Shown one piece after another: positions 8,546-17,187 of a stretch of 64,000 bases of DNA (position 1 is the stretch's first letter; the number at the start of each line of letters is the position of its first letter). Origin of the DNA: UBA1479 sp963972065. Lineage in GTDB: Bacteria > Pseudomonadota > Alphaproteobacteria > Rhodospirillales > Casp-alpha2. The translations under genes were made by a program, and so were the position numbers. The stretch is from positions 1 through 64,000 of the forward strand of contig CAXAVJ010000006.1 of NCBI GenBank assembly GCA_963972065.1. Direction: 5' to 3'. Under the pieces are notes generated by a model that saw only the letters and a list, made by a program, of their open reading frames with translations, was not told where the DNA came from and made no database searches.

Positions 8546-9385
8546 TCAGGCCTTCAGCTTGTAGCCCGTGCGGAACATCCAGGTACAAAGCCACCACAGG
8601 CCCGCGTTGATCACCGCCATGACCGCGACACCGATCCACAGGTTGCCGTCGGCATGGCCGATGAAGCCGTAGCGGAAGCCGTCGATCATGTAGAAGAAGG
8701 GATTGAAATGGGCCGCGATCTGGATGCCCTGGGGCAGGCGTTCGATCGAATAAAAGGTTCCCGACAGGAACGACAGCGGCGTGATGACGAAGTTGGTGAC
8801 CGCCGCGATATGGTCGAACTTGTCGGCCCAGATGCCCCCCGCCAAACCCAGCAGCGACAACATCAAGGCCCCCATGACCGCATGATAGACGACGAAGAAC
8901 GCATCATGCAGGCCCAGGTCCACGGTCAGCGCCATGGCCACGCCGACGACGACGGCGACGGCGACGCCCCGCGTCATGCCGCCGATGGCGAAGCCGAACG
9001 TCAGTTCATGGGCGTTGAGGGGCGCCATCAGGCTGTCGACGATGTTGCCCTGGATCTTGCCGATCATCAGGGAACTCGACGTATTGGCGAAGGCGTTCTG
9101 GGCGATCGCCATCATGATCAGGCCGGGCGCCAGGAAGGTCATGAACGGCATGCCGGCGACGACCCGGTGATCGCCGCCCAGCGCCAGGGCAAACACGGCG
9201 AGGAACAGCATGGTCGTGATCAGCGGCGCGACCAGGGTCTGGGTATAGACCTTGATGAAGCGCCGCACCTCGCGCATGTAAAGCGTCTTCAGCCCGATCC
9301 AGTTGACCGCCCCCATGGGGGGCATGCCGTCGGTCGCGGACGGCATGTCGGGCAGGGCGGCAAGGGGTGTCTGGTCACGCATCAT
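8546..9385 (-). CDS. ABC-2 type transporter permease
   Basis: A 279-residue inner-membrane protein with about six membrane helices. It matches the ABC-2 permease family (YadH/NodJ/DrrB type): an N-terminal cytoplasmic part (LYMREVRRFIKVYTQTLVAP), LAPGLIMMAIAQNAFANTSSS, FVITPLSFLSGTFYSIERLP and a final FNPFFYMIDGFRYGFIG element. Such proteins export polysaccharides, drugs or lipids with a separate ATPase. No ATPase gene adjoins it, which is unusual, since yadG-yadH-type pairs are normally linked. Two adjacent ATG codons (9385, 9382) follow an AAGGAG site; spacing favours the second. It is divergent from recX with only 17 bp between the two starts. Confidence 0.88.
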   Translation of the reverse strand: MMRDQTPLAALPDMPSATDGMPPMGAVNWIGLKTLYMREVRRFIKVYTQTLVAPLITTMLFLAVFALALGGDHRVVAGMPFMTFLAPGLIMMAIAQNAFANTSSSLMIGKIQGNIVDSLMAPLNAHELTFGFAIGGMTRGVAVAVVVGVAMALTVDLGLHDAFFVVYHAVMGALMLSLLGLAGGIWADKFDHIAAVTNFVITPLSFLSGTFYSIERLPQGIQIAAHFNPFFYMIDGFRYGFIGHADGNLWIGVAVMAVINAGLWWLCTWMFRTGYKLKA

Positions 9386-9402
9386 CGGGCTCCTTATAAG
9401 AT

Positions 9403-10017
9403 ATGACCATGGAGAGTCCAATCGGTTCCGACGATCCGGCGCCCGCCAAGGGTGCCAAACGCAAGCCCCGGGGGCCCAAGAAGGCGACGCAAAGCCATCT
9501 TGCCAACGCGGCCCTGCATTACCTTGCCCGCTTCGCGACCTCCGCCGAAAACCTGCGCCGGGTGCTGATGCGCCGGGTCGATAAATCCGCCCGCCATCAC
9601 GGCACCGACCCGGAAGAAGGCGCCGCCTGGGTCGAGGACCTGATCCAACGCTATCAGCGGGCGGGCCTGCTGGACGACGCCGCCTATGCCGAGGCCCGAG
9701 CCGGCGACATGCTGCGCCGGGGCACACCGATGAAGGGTGTGCGGTTCAAACTGATGCAGAAAGGCGTGGGTGCGGACGACATCGACAAGGCCCTTGCCGC
9801 CGCAACGGAAGACACGCCCGAACCCGACCTGGCCGCCGCCGCCGCCCTGGCCCGGCGCCGCCGGCTGGGCCCCTATGCCGCCCCGGACAAGCGGGCGGAG
9901 CGGCGCGACAAGGACCTGGCGACCCTGGCCCGCGCTGGGTTCGATTACGACACGGCGCGGCGCGTGATCGAGGCCGAGACCGTCGATGACCTGACCCGGA
10001 TGCTCGACGACGTCTAG
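9403..10017 (+). CDS. recX: RecX-family regulatory protein
   Basis: A 204-residue protein with the RecX arrangement of three-helix repeats: ALHYLARFATSAENLRRVL at about 37-55, LIQRYQRAGLLDDAAYAEAR at about 80-99, and RRGTPMKGVRFKLMQKGV next. RecX proteins bind RecA filaments and limit recombinase activity. It is longer than E. coli RecX because of a charged N-terminal extension (about 30 residues rich in Lys, Pro and Ala). No recA gene is nearby, which is common in alphaproteobacteria. The ATG at 9403 has no visible ribosome site and a stop codon lies two codons upstream, so a leaderless or very short-leader transcript is possible. Confidence 0.8.
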   Translation: MTMESPIGSDDPAPAKGAKRKPRGPKKATQSHLANAALHYLARFATSAENLRRVLMRRVDKSARHHGTDPEEGAAWVEDLIQRYQRAGLLDDAAYAEARAGDMLRRGTPMKGVRFKLMQKGVGADDIDKALAAATEDTPEPDLAAAAALARRRRLGPYAAPDKRAERRDKDLATLARAGFDYDTARRVIEAETVDDLTRMLDDV

Positions 10018-10076
10018 GGTTTGCCGCCGGCCCGGAATTCGGGAACAATGGCCTGAGACCGGTCCGGGAGGGACGG

Positions 10077-10583
10077 ATGACGCCACGCATGCCGGTAATT
10101 TTCGGGCTCTGGGCCGCCCTGATGACAGGCGCCGCATCCGTTCAGGCGGACGGCGCGCTGAAAACCACCGGCCTGATCGAAACCGTCCGCATTCAACCGG
10201 AAGCCATCGACATCCGCGCCAAGGTTGACACGGGGGCCGAGAATTCATCCCTCGACACCCGGGACTGGCAGACCTTCGAGCGCGAGGGGGTGGCCTGGAT
10301 CCGTTTCACCCTGCGGCTCGACAACGGCGGCCGCCGAACCCTGGAACGGCCACTGCATCGCATGGCCGAGATACACCGCGCCGGCAGTACGCAGAACCGT
10401 CCGGTGGTCTTGATGACCCTTTGCGTCGGCGACATCGCCCGCGCGGTCGAGGTCAACCTGGCTGAGCGGCCCAAGCTGACTTACCGCATGCTGCTGGGGG
10501 CGAGTTTCCTCACCGGTGCCTATGTGGTCGACGTATCGCAATCGGGCCTGACCCACCCCACCTGCGACGAGGCCGCAAAATGA
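10077..10583 (+). CDS. Secreted retropepsin-like protease (RimK-associated 'zinc protease' family)
   Basis: A 168-residue protein with a signal peptide (MTPRMPVIFGLWAALMTGAA, cleavage near residue 24). The mature part has the retropepsin-like aspartic protease active-site element AKVDTGAENSSL (D51-T52-G53-A54) and a second conserved part, MLLGASFLTGAYVVDVS. It belongs to the family annotated as ATP-dependent zinc protease (DUF785/PF05618), which comparative genomics links to RimK-like ligases; despite the name, the visible active site is that of a retropepsin. Its stop codon overlaps the next gene's ATG by four bases (ATGA), so it is made with the membrane transglutaminase-like protein. It probably acts in the periplasm; its substrate is unknown. 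Confidence 0.82.
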   Translation: MTPRMPVIFGLWAALMTGAASVQADGALKTTGLIETVRIQPEAIDIRAKVDTGAENSSLDTRDWQTFEREGVAWIRFTLRLDNGGRRTLERPLHRMAEIHRAGSTQNRPVVLMTLCVGDIARAVEVNLAERPKLTYRMLLGASFLTGAYVVDVSQSGLTHPTCDEAAK

Positions 10584-12109
10584 GGAACCGCACGGTCTAT
10601 GTCCTGGCCGCCCTGTTCGCGGCGGCGGGGCTGGCGCTGTTTGCCTACAAGGTCCTGGCCCTCGAATTCCCCCTAAGTCCCGGCGACGCGCCGGACAATT
10701 GGGCCGTCGAAACCCGGGTCGCCTTTCAGGCCGCCGGCGGTCCGGCAACCGTGCGCCTGTTCATTCCGCGCAACACCCGGACCTATACGATTCTCGACCA
10801 AAGTTTCGTGTCGCGCGGCTATGCCCTGACCACGGATCTCACGCCCGACGGCCGCATGGCCCGCCTGACCCGGCGTCAGGCCAAGGGACCGCAGACGGTC
10901 TATTTCCGATTTTTGATCCACCGGGCGGAACCGCCCGCCACGCCGCCCGTGGCCGAACCGGCACCGGTCCAGCCGCCGCCGTGGAAGGGTCTGCGCCTGG
11001 TCGCGGCGCGGGCTCTGCTCGACCAGATTCGCGGCGAGGGGAAAACCGCGGCCGACATGGCGGAGGCCCTGATCAGGCGACTGGCGGCGGCGGACCCGGA
11101 CGACGCGGCGCGCAGTCTGCTGGGCAAAAGCGCCGGTACGGAGCGTATTGTCGATGTCGCGGCCGGCGTGCTGGCCTTGGGCGGGATTCAGGCGCGATCG
11201 GTCCACGGCATCGCCCTGGCCGAGGGGCAGAAGACCGTGCACACGGTCCATTGGCTGGAGGTCGCCGAAGCCGGCGCCTGGCGGCGCATGACCGCCGACC
11301 CGGCGGCCCCGCAGGTCCCGGCAAGCTGGTTCCCCTGGTGGCGGGGCGCGGCCAAGCTGGCCCAGGTCGACGGCGGCAGCCTTCCCAAGCTGCGCATCAC
11401 GGTCGAGCGGGCGGCGGACCAGTCCATCGTCGACAGCCTGTCGCAGGACCGCACCCAGGCAAAGAACCTTGTGACCTCGGCCCTGACGTCCCTGCCGCTG
11501 GAAGTGCAGCAAGTTTACCGCGTGTTGCTGGTGGTGCCGTTGGGGGTGTTGCTGCTGGTCGTCCTGCGCAACGTGATCGGGCTGAAAAGCTTCGGCACCT
11601 TCATGCCCGTGCTGATCGCCCTGGCGTTCCGTGAAACGCAGCTTCTGTGGGGCATCGTTCTATTCACCGTGATCGTCGCCATCGGCCTGGCGATCCGCCT
11701 GTGGATGGAGAACTTGCGCCTGCTCGTCGTGCCGCGCCTGGCGGCCGTGCTGATCGTGGTGGTCGGGGCCATGGCCGTGCTCAGCGTCGCCAGCGCCCAA
11801 CTGGGTCTCGCCGGCGGCCTGTCGGTCGCCCTGTTCCCCATGGTCATCCTGACCATGACGGTGGAACGCATGTCCGTGATCTGGGACGAGCGCGGCCCCC
11901 GCGACGCCGTGCAACAGGGGGTCGGCAGTTTGGTCATGGCCACGGTCTGCTACCTGTTGATGAGCCATCCGCTGGTCGAACACCTGTTCTTCCAATTCCC
12001 GGAACTGCTGTTGGTGGTGTTGGCGGCGGTGCTGCTGCTGGGCCGCTATTCCGGCTACCGTCTGACGGAGCTTTACCGTTTCAGGCCGCTCGCGGGTAGG
12101 CAGCCTTAG
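10580..12109 (+). CDS. Membrane protein: inactive transglutaminase-like domain plus seven membrane helices
   Basis: A 509-residue protein with an N-terminal anchor helix (about residues 7-25), a periplasmic region (about 40-300) and seven C-terminal hydrophobic helices (about 312-490). The periplasmic part resembles the transglutaminase fold in the RAGVLALGGIQARSVHGI...HTVHWLEV region, but the catalytic Cys that normally precedes such a region is absent (residues around 190-200 read IVDVAAGVLAL), in line with the family name 'inactive transglutaminase fused to 7TM'. A Pro-rich linker occupies about 118-135. It lies between the retropepsin and the RimK-like gene and overlaps the first. Likely role: a membrane scaffold or receptor for a peptide that is ligated or cleaved by its partners (inference). 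Confidence 0.85.
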   Translation: MRNRTVYVLAALFAAAGLALFAYKVLALEFPLSPGDAPDNWAVETRVAFQAAGGPATVRLFIPRNTRTYTILDQSFVSRGYALTTDLTPDGRMARLTRRQAKGPQTVYFRFLIHRAEPPATPPVAEPAPVQPPPWKGLRLVAARALLDQIRGEGKTAADMAEALIRRLAAADPDDAARSLLGKSAGTERIVDVAAGVLALGGIQARSVHGIALAEGQKTVHTVHWLEVAEAGAWRRMTADPAAPQVPASWFPWWRGAAKLAQVDGGSLPKLRITVERAADQSIVDSLSQDRTQAKNLVTSALTSLPLEVQQVYRVLLVVPLGVLLLVVLRNVIGLKSFGTFMPVLIALAFRETQLLWGIVLFTVIVAIGLAIRLWMENLRLLVVPRLAAVLIVVVGAMAVLSVASAQLGLAGGLSVALFPMVILTMTVERMSVIWDERGPRDAVQQGVGSLVMATVCYLLMSHPLVEHLFFQFPELLLVVLAAVLLLGRYSGYRLTELYRFRPLAGRQP

Positions 12110-12110
12110 G

Positions 12111-13088
12111 ATGGAGATTGTCGATCTTTACCGGCGCCTTCGCGCCAACGGGGTTCTCGGCCTCAACTGGCGCAATGCGGAGTACCAATTGGTCCACAAT
12201 CAGCGCAGGTATTTCCCCCTGGTCGACGATAAGCTGAAATCCAAGCGCCTGGCCGAGGCCGCCGGCATCGCCGTGCCGCCCCTGTTCGGTGTCATCGAAT
12301 ATCCGCACGAAGTCCGCACCTTCGACGCCATCGTCCGGGATCATGAGGATTTCGTGGTCAAACCGGCCGAAGGCAGCGGCGGCGACGGGATTCTTGTGGT
12401 CGTGGGCCGCGACGGCGGCGGGTTCCGCCTGGCGAACGGCACCGTCATGTCGGCGGACGAAATGCGCTTTCACATCAACAATATCCTGGCCGGAACCTTT
12501 TCCCTGGGCGGCCAACCGGACAAGGCGCTGATCGAATACCGCATCCGTTTCGATCCATTGTTCAAGCACATCGCCTTTCAGGGCGTGCCGGACATCCGCA
12601 TCATCGTGTTCCAAGGCGTGCCGGTGATGGCCATGACCCGCCTGCCGACCGAACAATCGTCGGGCAAGGCCAATTTGCACCAGGGCGCCATCGGCGCCGG
12701 CATCGACATGACATCGGGCCGGACCCTGAATGCCGTGTGGCACGACCGCATCATCACCACCCATCCCGATACGGGCGCCCCCGTGTCGGATGTGCAGATC
12801 CCCCATTGGGATATCCTATTGCACCATGCGGCACGGTCGTTCGACCTGACCCATCTGGGCTATCAGGGCATCGACATGGTGTTGGATTCCGAACGCGGGC
12901 CGGTGATGCTGGAATTGAACGCCCGCCCGGGCCTAAGCATTCAGATCGCCAACGGCGAGGGCCTGGGCCTGCGGCTTGCCAAGGTGGAGGCCCGATTACA
13001 ATCGGCGCCGGATACCCTGGCCGAGGTTACAAGTCGTGTCGCCTTCGCCAGGGAAAATTTCACCCCCCGTCCGGCGGCCCTGACCTAA
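12111..13088 (+). CDS. RimK-like alpha-L-glutamate ligase (ATP-grasp)
   Basis: A 325-residue cytoplasmic ATP-grasp enzyme. ATP-binding elements are clear: K84 in FVVKPAEGSGGDGI, PDIRIIVFQGVPVMAM, NLHQGAIGAGIDM, and the metal ligands E268 and N270 in MLELNARPGLSIQIAN. Family members add amino acids (classically glutamate) to a peptide or small-molecule carboxylate. This subgroup is consistently encoded with the membrane transglutaminase-like protein and retropepsin seen just upstream, with one base between stop and start here. The acceptor is not ribosomal S6 by default; in this gene context the substrate is unknown. Confidence 0.9.
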   Translation: MEIVDLYRRLRANGVLGLNWRNAEYQLVHNQRRYFPLVDDKLKSKRLAEAAGIAVPPLFGVIEYPHEVRTFDAIVRDHEDFVVKPAEGSGGDGILVVVGRDGGGFRLANGTVMSADEMRFHINNILAGTFSLGGQPDKALIEYRIRFDPLFKHIAFQGVPDIRIIVFQGVPVMAMTRLPTEQSSGKANLHQGAIGAGIDMTSGRTLNAVWHDRIITTHPDTGAPVSDVQIPHWDILLHHAARSFDLTHLGYQGIDMVLDSERGPVMLELNARPGLSIQIANGEGLGLRLAKVEARLQSAPDTLAEVTSRVAFARENFTPRPAALT

Positions 13089-13109
13089 CCCTGAACCAAC
13101 CTCGACAGC

Positions 13110-13880
13110 CTATTTGGTGTTGATGCCCGGGAACTGGAAATTCGGCGGGGCCGCTTCGGCGGGCCGTTCGCTTTCCATTTTCTTGACGCTGACGGGGCTG
13201 GGCGTCTCGACCGCCTCGCGCCGTTGCGTCAGCACCGTCTTGTTCTTTTTGTAGAAATGATCGTCCATCAACAGCGCCGTACCGAACTTGGGCACGTACC
13301 ATGCACTGGTCTCAAGCCGGTCCCACGGCTGTTCCTTAACCGCGTCAAAAAGGCTGATGGTGATATCGACCAAATGCGCCTGGAAATCGCCCGCCGACAG
13401 TTTCAGGGTCTTCGACCCGCGGACACAGATTTGAATGCGCTGCTTGAACTTCAACTCGCCGTTCTGGATGGCGTCGGCCACGTAGTCGACACTGTTTCCC
13501 TGTTTCAGCGGCCACAGCGTGTCGTAGATGGCCGCATCGAACTTGAACTCCCACCCGCCGCCAGCGGCAACCCCGGCAAAGGCGCGGTACAAGGTGACAT
13601 CCTGAATGGGGCCTTTGCCATGCATGGGCTCCCGATACCAGCGGACCTTATCACCGGTGATGGATTTGACACGGAACCGCCGATGAGAGACGTCCGGAGT
13701 CCTGGAATGGGGATTATAGGTGATCTTGTAGACAAAATTGGCGCTCTCGGCCGGCGACGTGTAGGGGACCGGCGCTTCCCCGCCCTTCGAGGCGATGCAG
13801 GCCGAAGCCCATGCGGAAGACGACGAGGCCATGGCCCCGATCAGGGCTGCCACAAATGCAGTAGTACGGGACAGGCCCAT
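13110..13880 (-). CDS. Secreted protein of unknown function
   Basis: A 256-residue protein with a signal peptide (MGLSRTTAFVAALIGAMASS, cleavage near AWA-SA at about residue 26). The mature domain is beta-rich (FVYKITYNPHSRT, RFRVKSITGDKVRWYREPM, GWEFKFDAAIYDTLWPLKQG) and resembles periplasmic proteins that bind or shield hydrophobic ligands only in general character; I do not recognise the family. The tail is Pro/Ala/Glu-rich. An AGGGGAG ribosome site six bases before the ATG at 13880 decides the start over an upstream in-frame ATG at 13931. It converges on the RimK-like gene with a 21-bp gap and diverges from the MscS gene. Confidence 0.7.
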   Translation of the reverse strand: MGLSRTTAFVAALIGAMASSSSAWASACIASKGGEAPVPYTSPAESANFVYKITYNPHSRTPDVSHRRFRVKSITGDKVRWYREPMHGKGPIQDVTLYRAFAGVAAGGGWEFKFDAAIYDTLWPLKQGNSVDYVADAIQNGELKFKQRIQICVRGSKTLKLSAGDFQAHLVDITISLFDAVKEQPWDRLETSAWYVPKFGTALLMDDHFYKKNKTVLTQRREAVETPSPVSVKKMESERPAEAAPPNFQFPGINTK

Positions 13881-13993
13881 TCGGCTCCCCTTGGTTGTCA
13901 CAGTGCGGGACGACCCCGCCCTCGCCCCCAAGAAGCAGTTTTATCCGGGCAACAGTCTAGTCAAGCAGCCCCAACATACAATAAACAACTGTT

Positions 13994-15139
13994 ATGAAAG
14001 ACATGACCGAGTTCTGGAATCTGGTTGTCGACGTGTGGCAGCACGGCGTGATCGGCATCGACGTCGGCCGCATGGCCGCCGCCCTGGGGATTTTCCTCGT
14101 CTTCCTGATGTTGCGCGGTCTGTTGACCCGCTTCCTCATGGGTTGGCTGCGCATGATGACCAAGCGCACGCCCTGGACCCTGGACGACCAGATTCTGGCC
14201 GCTATCGAACCGCCGGTCCGCTTCGTGCCCGTGGTCATGGGCCTGTTCTTCGCCTTCCAGGTCCTCAAACTCGCGGGCACGCCCGACCAGATGGCGTCGA
14301 ACCTGGTGCGCTCGCTGATTGCCTTCACCATTTTCTGGGCGCTTTACCGGGCCGTCGATCCCTTGAGCGTGCTTCTCCATCGCCTCGACCGGATCTTTTC
14401 CACGGAACTGGTGGAATGGATGGCGCGTGCGATCCGCGTGTTGGTGTTCATCATCGGCGCGGCGGCGGTGTTGGAAATCTGGGGCATCAAGGTCGGCCCG
14501 ATCATTGCCGGGTTCGGCCTGATCGGGGTCGCCGTGGCGCTGGGCGCGCAGGACCTGTTCAAGAACCTGATCGCGGGCCTGTTGATCCTGGCCGAAAAAC
14601 GCTTCCACAAGGGCGATTGGATCCATGTCGAAGGCGTGGTCGAAGGCCATGTCGAAACCATCGGATTCCGCTCCACCATGGTTCGCCGGTTCGACAAGGC
14701 GCCGGTCATGGTGCCCAATTCCCAGTTGTCGGACACGGCAGTCATCAACTTCACCGCCATGACCCATCGCCGCATCAAATGGCTGATCGGGGTCGAATAC
14801 CGCACCTCGGTCGACCAGTTGCGCGTGATCCGCGACCAGATCGCGGCCTATCTCGAGGAAACGCCAGAGTTCGCACCAGCCACGGATGTCTCGACCTTTG
14901 TGCGAATCGACAGTTTCGGCGATTCCTCCATCAACATCATGGTCTATTGCTTCACCATCACGACGAAGTGGGGCGAGTATCTGGAGATCAAGGAACACCT
15001 GGCCTACAAGGTCATGGATATTGTCCACGGTGCCGGGGCGGCCTTTGCCTTCCCGAGCCAATCGATTTATGTGGAAAGCCTGCCGGGCGACGACGCGCCG
15101 GAAATCTTCCAGCCACCCCCGGCCCCGCCGGTCGAGTAA
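13994..15139 (+). CDS. MscS-family mechanosensitive ion channel
   Basis: A 381-residue inner-membrane channel with about four N-terminal helices and the conserved MscS core. The pore-lining helix and beta-domain entry are evident: GIKVGPIIAGFGLIGVAVAL, GAQDLFKNLIAGLLILAEKR, FHKGDWIHVEGVVEGHVETI and VMVPNSQLSDTAVINF. The C-terminal alpha/beta vestibule follows, with a Pro-rich tail (EIFQPPPAPPVE). These channels open on membrane tension and protect against hypo-osmotic shock. It is longer than E. coli MscS because of one or two extra N-terminal helices. The gene runs into arsC (25-bp gap) and may share its transcript. Confidence 0.93.
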   Translation: MKDMTEFWNLVVDVWQHGVIGIDVGRMAAALGIFLVFLMLRGLLTRFLMGWLRMMTKRTPWTLDDQILAAIEPPVRFVPVVMGLFFAFQVLKLAGTPDQMASNLVRSLIAFTIFWALYRAVDPLSVLLHRLDRIFSTELVEWMARAIRVLVFIIGAAAVLEIWGIKVGPIIAGFGLIGVAVALGAQDLFKNLIAGLLILAEKRFHKGDWIHVEGVVEGHVETIGFRSTMVRRFDKAPVMVPNSQLSDTAVINFTAMTHRRIKWLIGVEYRTSVDQLRVIRDQIAAYLEETPEFAPATDVSTFVRIDSFGDSSINIMVYCFTITTKWGEYLEIKEHLAYKVMDIVHGAGAAFAFPSQSIYVESLPGDDAPEIFQPPPAPPVE

Positions 15140-15164
15140 GCGAGAAAGGTAAGGACCCCAAGCC

Positions 15165-15503
15165 ATGGGCATCACCATCTATCACAACCCGAAGTGCAGC
15201 AAATCGCGCCAGACTCTGCAATTGCTGGAAGACAACGGCGTCGCACCGGACATCGTGCTGTACCTGGACACCCCGCCCACGGTGGACGAGATGAAGGACC
15301 TGCTGCGCAAACTCGGCCTGAAAGCCGCCGACATCCTGCGCCAGGCCGAGGCCAAGGAGGCCGGCCTCGCCAAGGACATGGACGAAGACACGCTGATCAA
15401 GGGCATGATCGCCAATCCCCGGTGCATTGAACGGCCGATCGTTGTGAAGGGGGCCAAGGCGGTTCTCGGGCGGCCACCGGAAAACGTTCTGGCACTTATC
15501 TGA
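15165..15503 (+). CDS. arsC: Glutaredoxin-type arsenate reductase, ArsC family
   Basis: A 112-residue thioredoxin-fold protein. It keeps the reductase residues of E. coli ArsC: nucleophilic C11 in YHNPKCSKSR and the three arginines R59 (ILRQ), R90 (ERPIVV) and R103 (LGRPPE). It therefore looks capable of reducing arsenate to arsenite with glutathione and glutaredoxin. It is shorter than E. coli ArsC at the C-terminus, as in the YfgD-like branch. There is no arsenite pump or ArsR gene nearby, so a housekeeping redox role is also possible. The ribosome site is a GGTAAGGA stretch some 10-17 bases upstream. Confidence 0.88.
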   Translation: MGITIYHNPKCSKSRQTLQLLEDNGVAPDIVLYLDTPPTVDEMKDLLRKLGLKAADILRQAEAKEAGLAKDMDEDTLIKGMIANPRCIERPIVVKGAKAVLGRPPENVLALI

Positions 15504-15524
15504 CACGGACCTGACAGGCCACCC

Positions 15525-15574
15525 GAACCGCCGAGTTTTATTGTAATCCTCGTAGGTTACGAGGCTTGCGGTTC
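15525..15574. promoter_or_regulatory. Two-tier inverted repeat (candidate RNA hairpin or operator)
   Basis: Outer arms GAACCGC (15525-15531) and GCGGTTC (15568-15574) are exact complements. Nested inside, CCTCGTA (15548-15554) and TACGAGG (15558-15564) form a 7-bp stem with a 3-base loop. The left internal loop is AT-rich (TTTTATTGTAAT). It lies 21 bases after arsC and 151 bases before the TPR gene. There is no T-run after the structure, so it is not a classical terminator. Confidence 0.45.
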
Positions 15575-15724
15575 CGTTGTGGACACTTCAATATGTGCGC
15601 GCGAGGGGAGCGTGGTTACAGATCACTTCTCCGACCTGCCTGAAGATCACCGAAACGGGGCTATGGCGGATCGGATGAACACTAGCGACAGCGGACAAGG
15701 GGCCGCTGATATCGTGGAGGACTG

Positions 15725-17179
15725 ATGGCCGCCGACGACCGCGCCAGCCCGGATCAATCCCCGGTGGACGTCAATGACGCCCGCGCCGCATGGGAGTCTC
15801 TTCCGGAAGAAGAACGCACGGCCCTGCGCGACCGCGAAGCCGCGCGCCTGTTCGCCATCGGCTCCGACCATCAACGGAACGGCCGCCTGGAAGAGGCGAT
15901 CCCCGATTACACCCGGGCCCTCGCCCTCAACCCCAATCTGGCCGAGGCCTACAACAACCTGGGTGTGGTGCTGCGCGCCACCGGCCGGCCGGAAGCGGCC
16001 GTCGCCTGCTATCGGCGGGCCATCGCGCTGAAGCCGCGCAACGCGACATCCCATTCCAACCTGGGCAACGTGCTGCGTGACCTGGGCCGGTTCGAGGCCG
16101 CGGTGGCCAGCCACCAACAGGCCGTGCATCTGGACCCGAAAAATTCCGACACCCTGCACAACCTGGGCGTGGCGCTGCGCGACCTTGGCCGCCGCGATCA
16201 GTCTCTCGACTGTTTCGAACGCGCCCTCGACCACAACCCGGACCATATCCCAAGCCTGCTCGACCGCGGACGGTCACTGTTGCTGGCAGGCGAATATGCC
16301 GCAGGCTTCAAGGACCTGGAAGCCCGTTTCCGGATGCGTCGCTTCCAATTGCGCGGCATGGACACGCCGCGCTGGACCGGCGCCAAGGTCAAGGGCAAGA
16401 TCGTGCTGGTGCCCTGCGAAGGCACACCGGGCGACATCATCCAGTTCGCCCGCTACATTCCCATGATCAAGGCCCAGGGCGCCAATGTCGTTCTCGAAGC
16501 GCCCGCCGCGCTGGCTGATCTGCTGGCCACCGTGCCCGGCGTCGACAAGTTGGTGATCCAGGGCGCCGCCCTGCCGAAATTCGATCTGCATGCGCCGCTG
16601 CTGTCGCTTGCCGCCATCTTCAAGACGACCGCCGCCAAGGTGCCGGCCGCGACCCCCTACATCACCCCGCCCGATCCCGGGGCCTTTCGCCTGCCCCCGG
16701 GCGGCGACTTCCTGAAGATCGGGATCGCCTGGGAGGACGAGCGGACGCCGGCCCATGTCACGCCGACACCGGGTCTGCGCCCGTTCCTCGACCTGGCCGG
16801 CCTGGCCGGAGTCACGTTGTTCGGCCTGCAGACGGGACCGGCGGCGGGGGATTTGAAGGCACAGGGATCGGACGCCCTGATCATTGACGTGGCGCGGCGG
16901 GCCGGCGGGCTGGCTGGCCTAGCGGCCTATATCGATCAGATGGATGTGGTGATCGCCGTCGATGGCGCCGTCGCCCATCTGGCCGGTGCGCTGGGCAAGG
17001 AAACCTGGCTGATCGCTCCGGCCTCGCCCGATTGGCGTTGGGGCACCTCGGGCGATACCACGCCCTGGTATCCGACCATGCGCATCCTGCGCACGGAACG
17101 GCGGGGCGACTGGTCGGCATTGCTGGACCAGACCCGGCGCGACCTGCGGGCCCGGGTGCGGCGCGGCAACGGGGCCTGA
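15725..17179 (+). CDS. TPR-repeat protein with glycosyltransferase-like C-terminal domain
   Basis: A 484-residue protein. Residues about 40-215 form five or so tetratricopeptide repeats with the usual spacing (LEEAIPDYTRALALNPNLAE, YNNLGVVLRATGRPEAAVAC, HSNLGNVLRDLGRFEAAVAS, HNLGVALRDLGRRDQSLDCF). From about 225 a Rossmann-like region follows (VPCEGTPGDIIQFARYIPM, FLKIGIAWEDERTP, MDVVIAVDGAVAHLAGALGK), typical of TPR proteins whose C-terminal domain resembles GT-B glycosyltransferases of the heptosyltransferase/OGT type. GGAGG five bases before ATG fixes the start. Such proteins are widespread in Rhodospirillales; donor and acceptor are unknown and enzymatic activity is unproven. Confidence 0.8.
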   Translation: MAADDRASPDQSPVDVNDARAAWESLPEEERTALRDREAARLFAIGSDHQRNGRLEEAIPDYTRALALNPNLAEAYNNLGVVLRATGRPEAAVACYRRAIALKPRNATSHSNLGNVLRDLGRFEAAVASHQQAVHLDPKNSDTLHNLGVALRDLGRRDQSLDCFERALDHNPDHIPSLLDRGRSLLLAGEYAAGFKDLEARFRMRRFQLRGMDTPRWTGAKVKGKIVLVPCEGTPGDIIQFARYIPMIKAQGANVVLEAPAALADLLATVPGVDKLVIQGAALPKFDLHAPLLSLAAIFKTTAAKVPAATPYITPPDPGAFRLPPGGDFLKIGIAWEDERTPAHVTPTPGLRPFLDLAGLAGVTLFGLQTGPAAGDLKAQGSDALIIDVARRAGGLAGLAAYIDQMDVVIAVDGAVAHLAGALGKETWLIAPASPDWRWGTSGDTTPWYPTMRILRTERRGDWSALLDQTRRDLRARVRRGNGA

Positions 17180-17187
17180 ATTCGGTT

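Noticed and set aside
10580..12109. Active transglutaminase
   Set aside because: The catalytic Cys expected before the conserved region is missing, so an enzymatic call is not supported.
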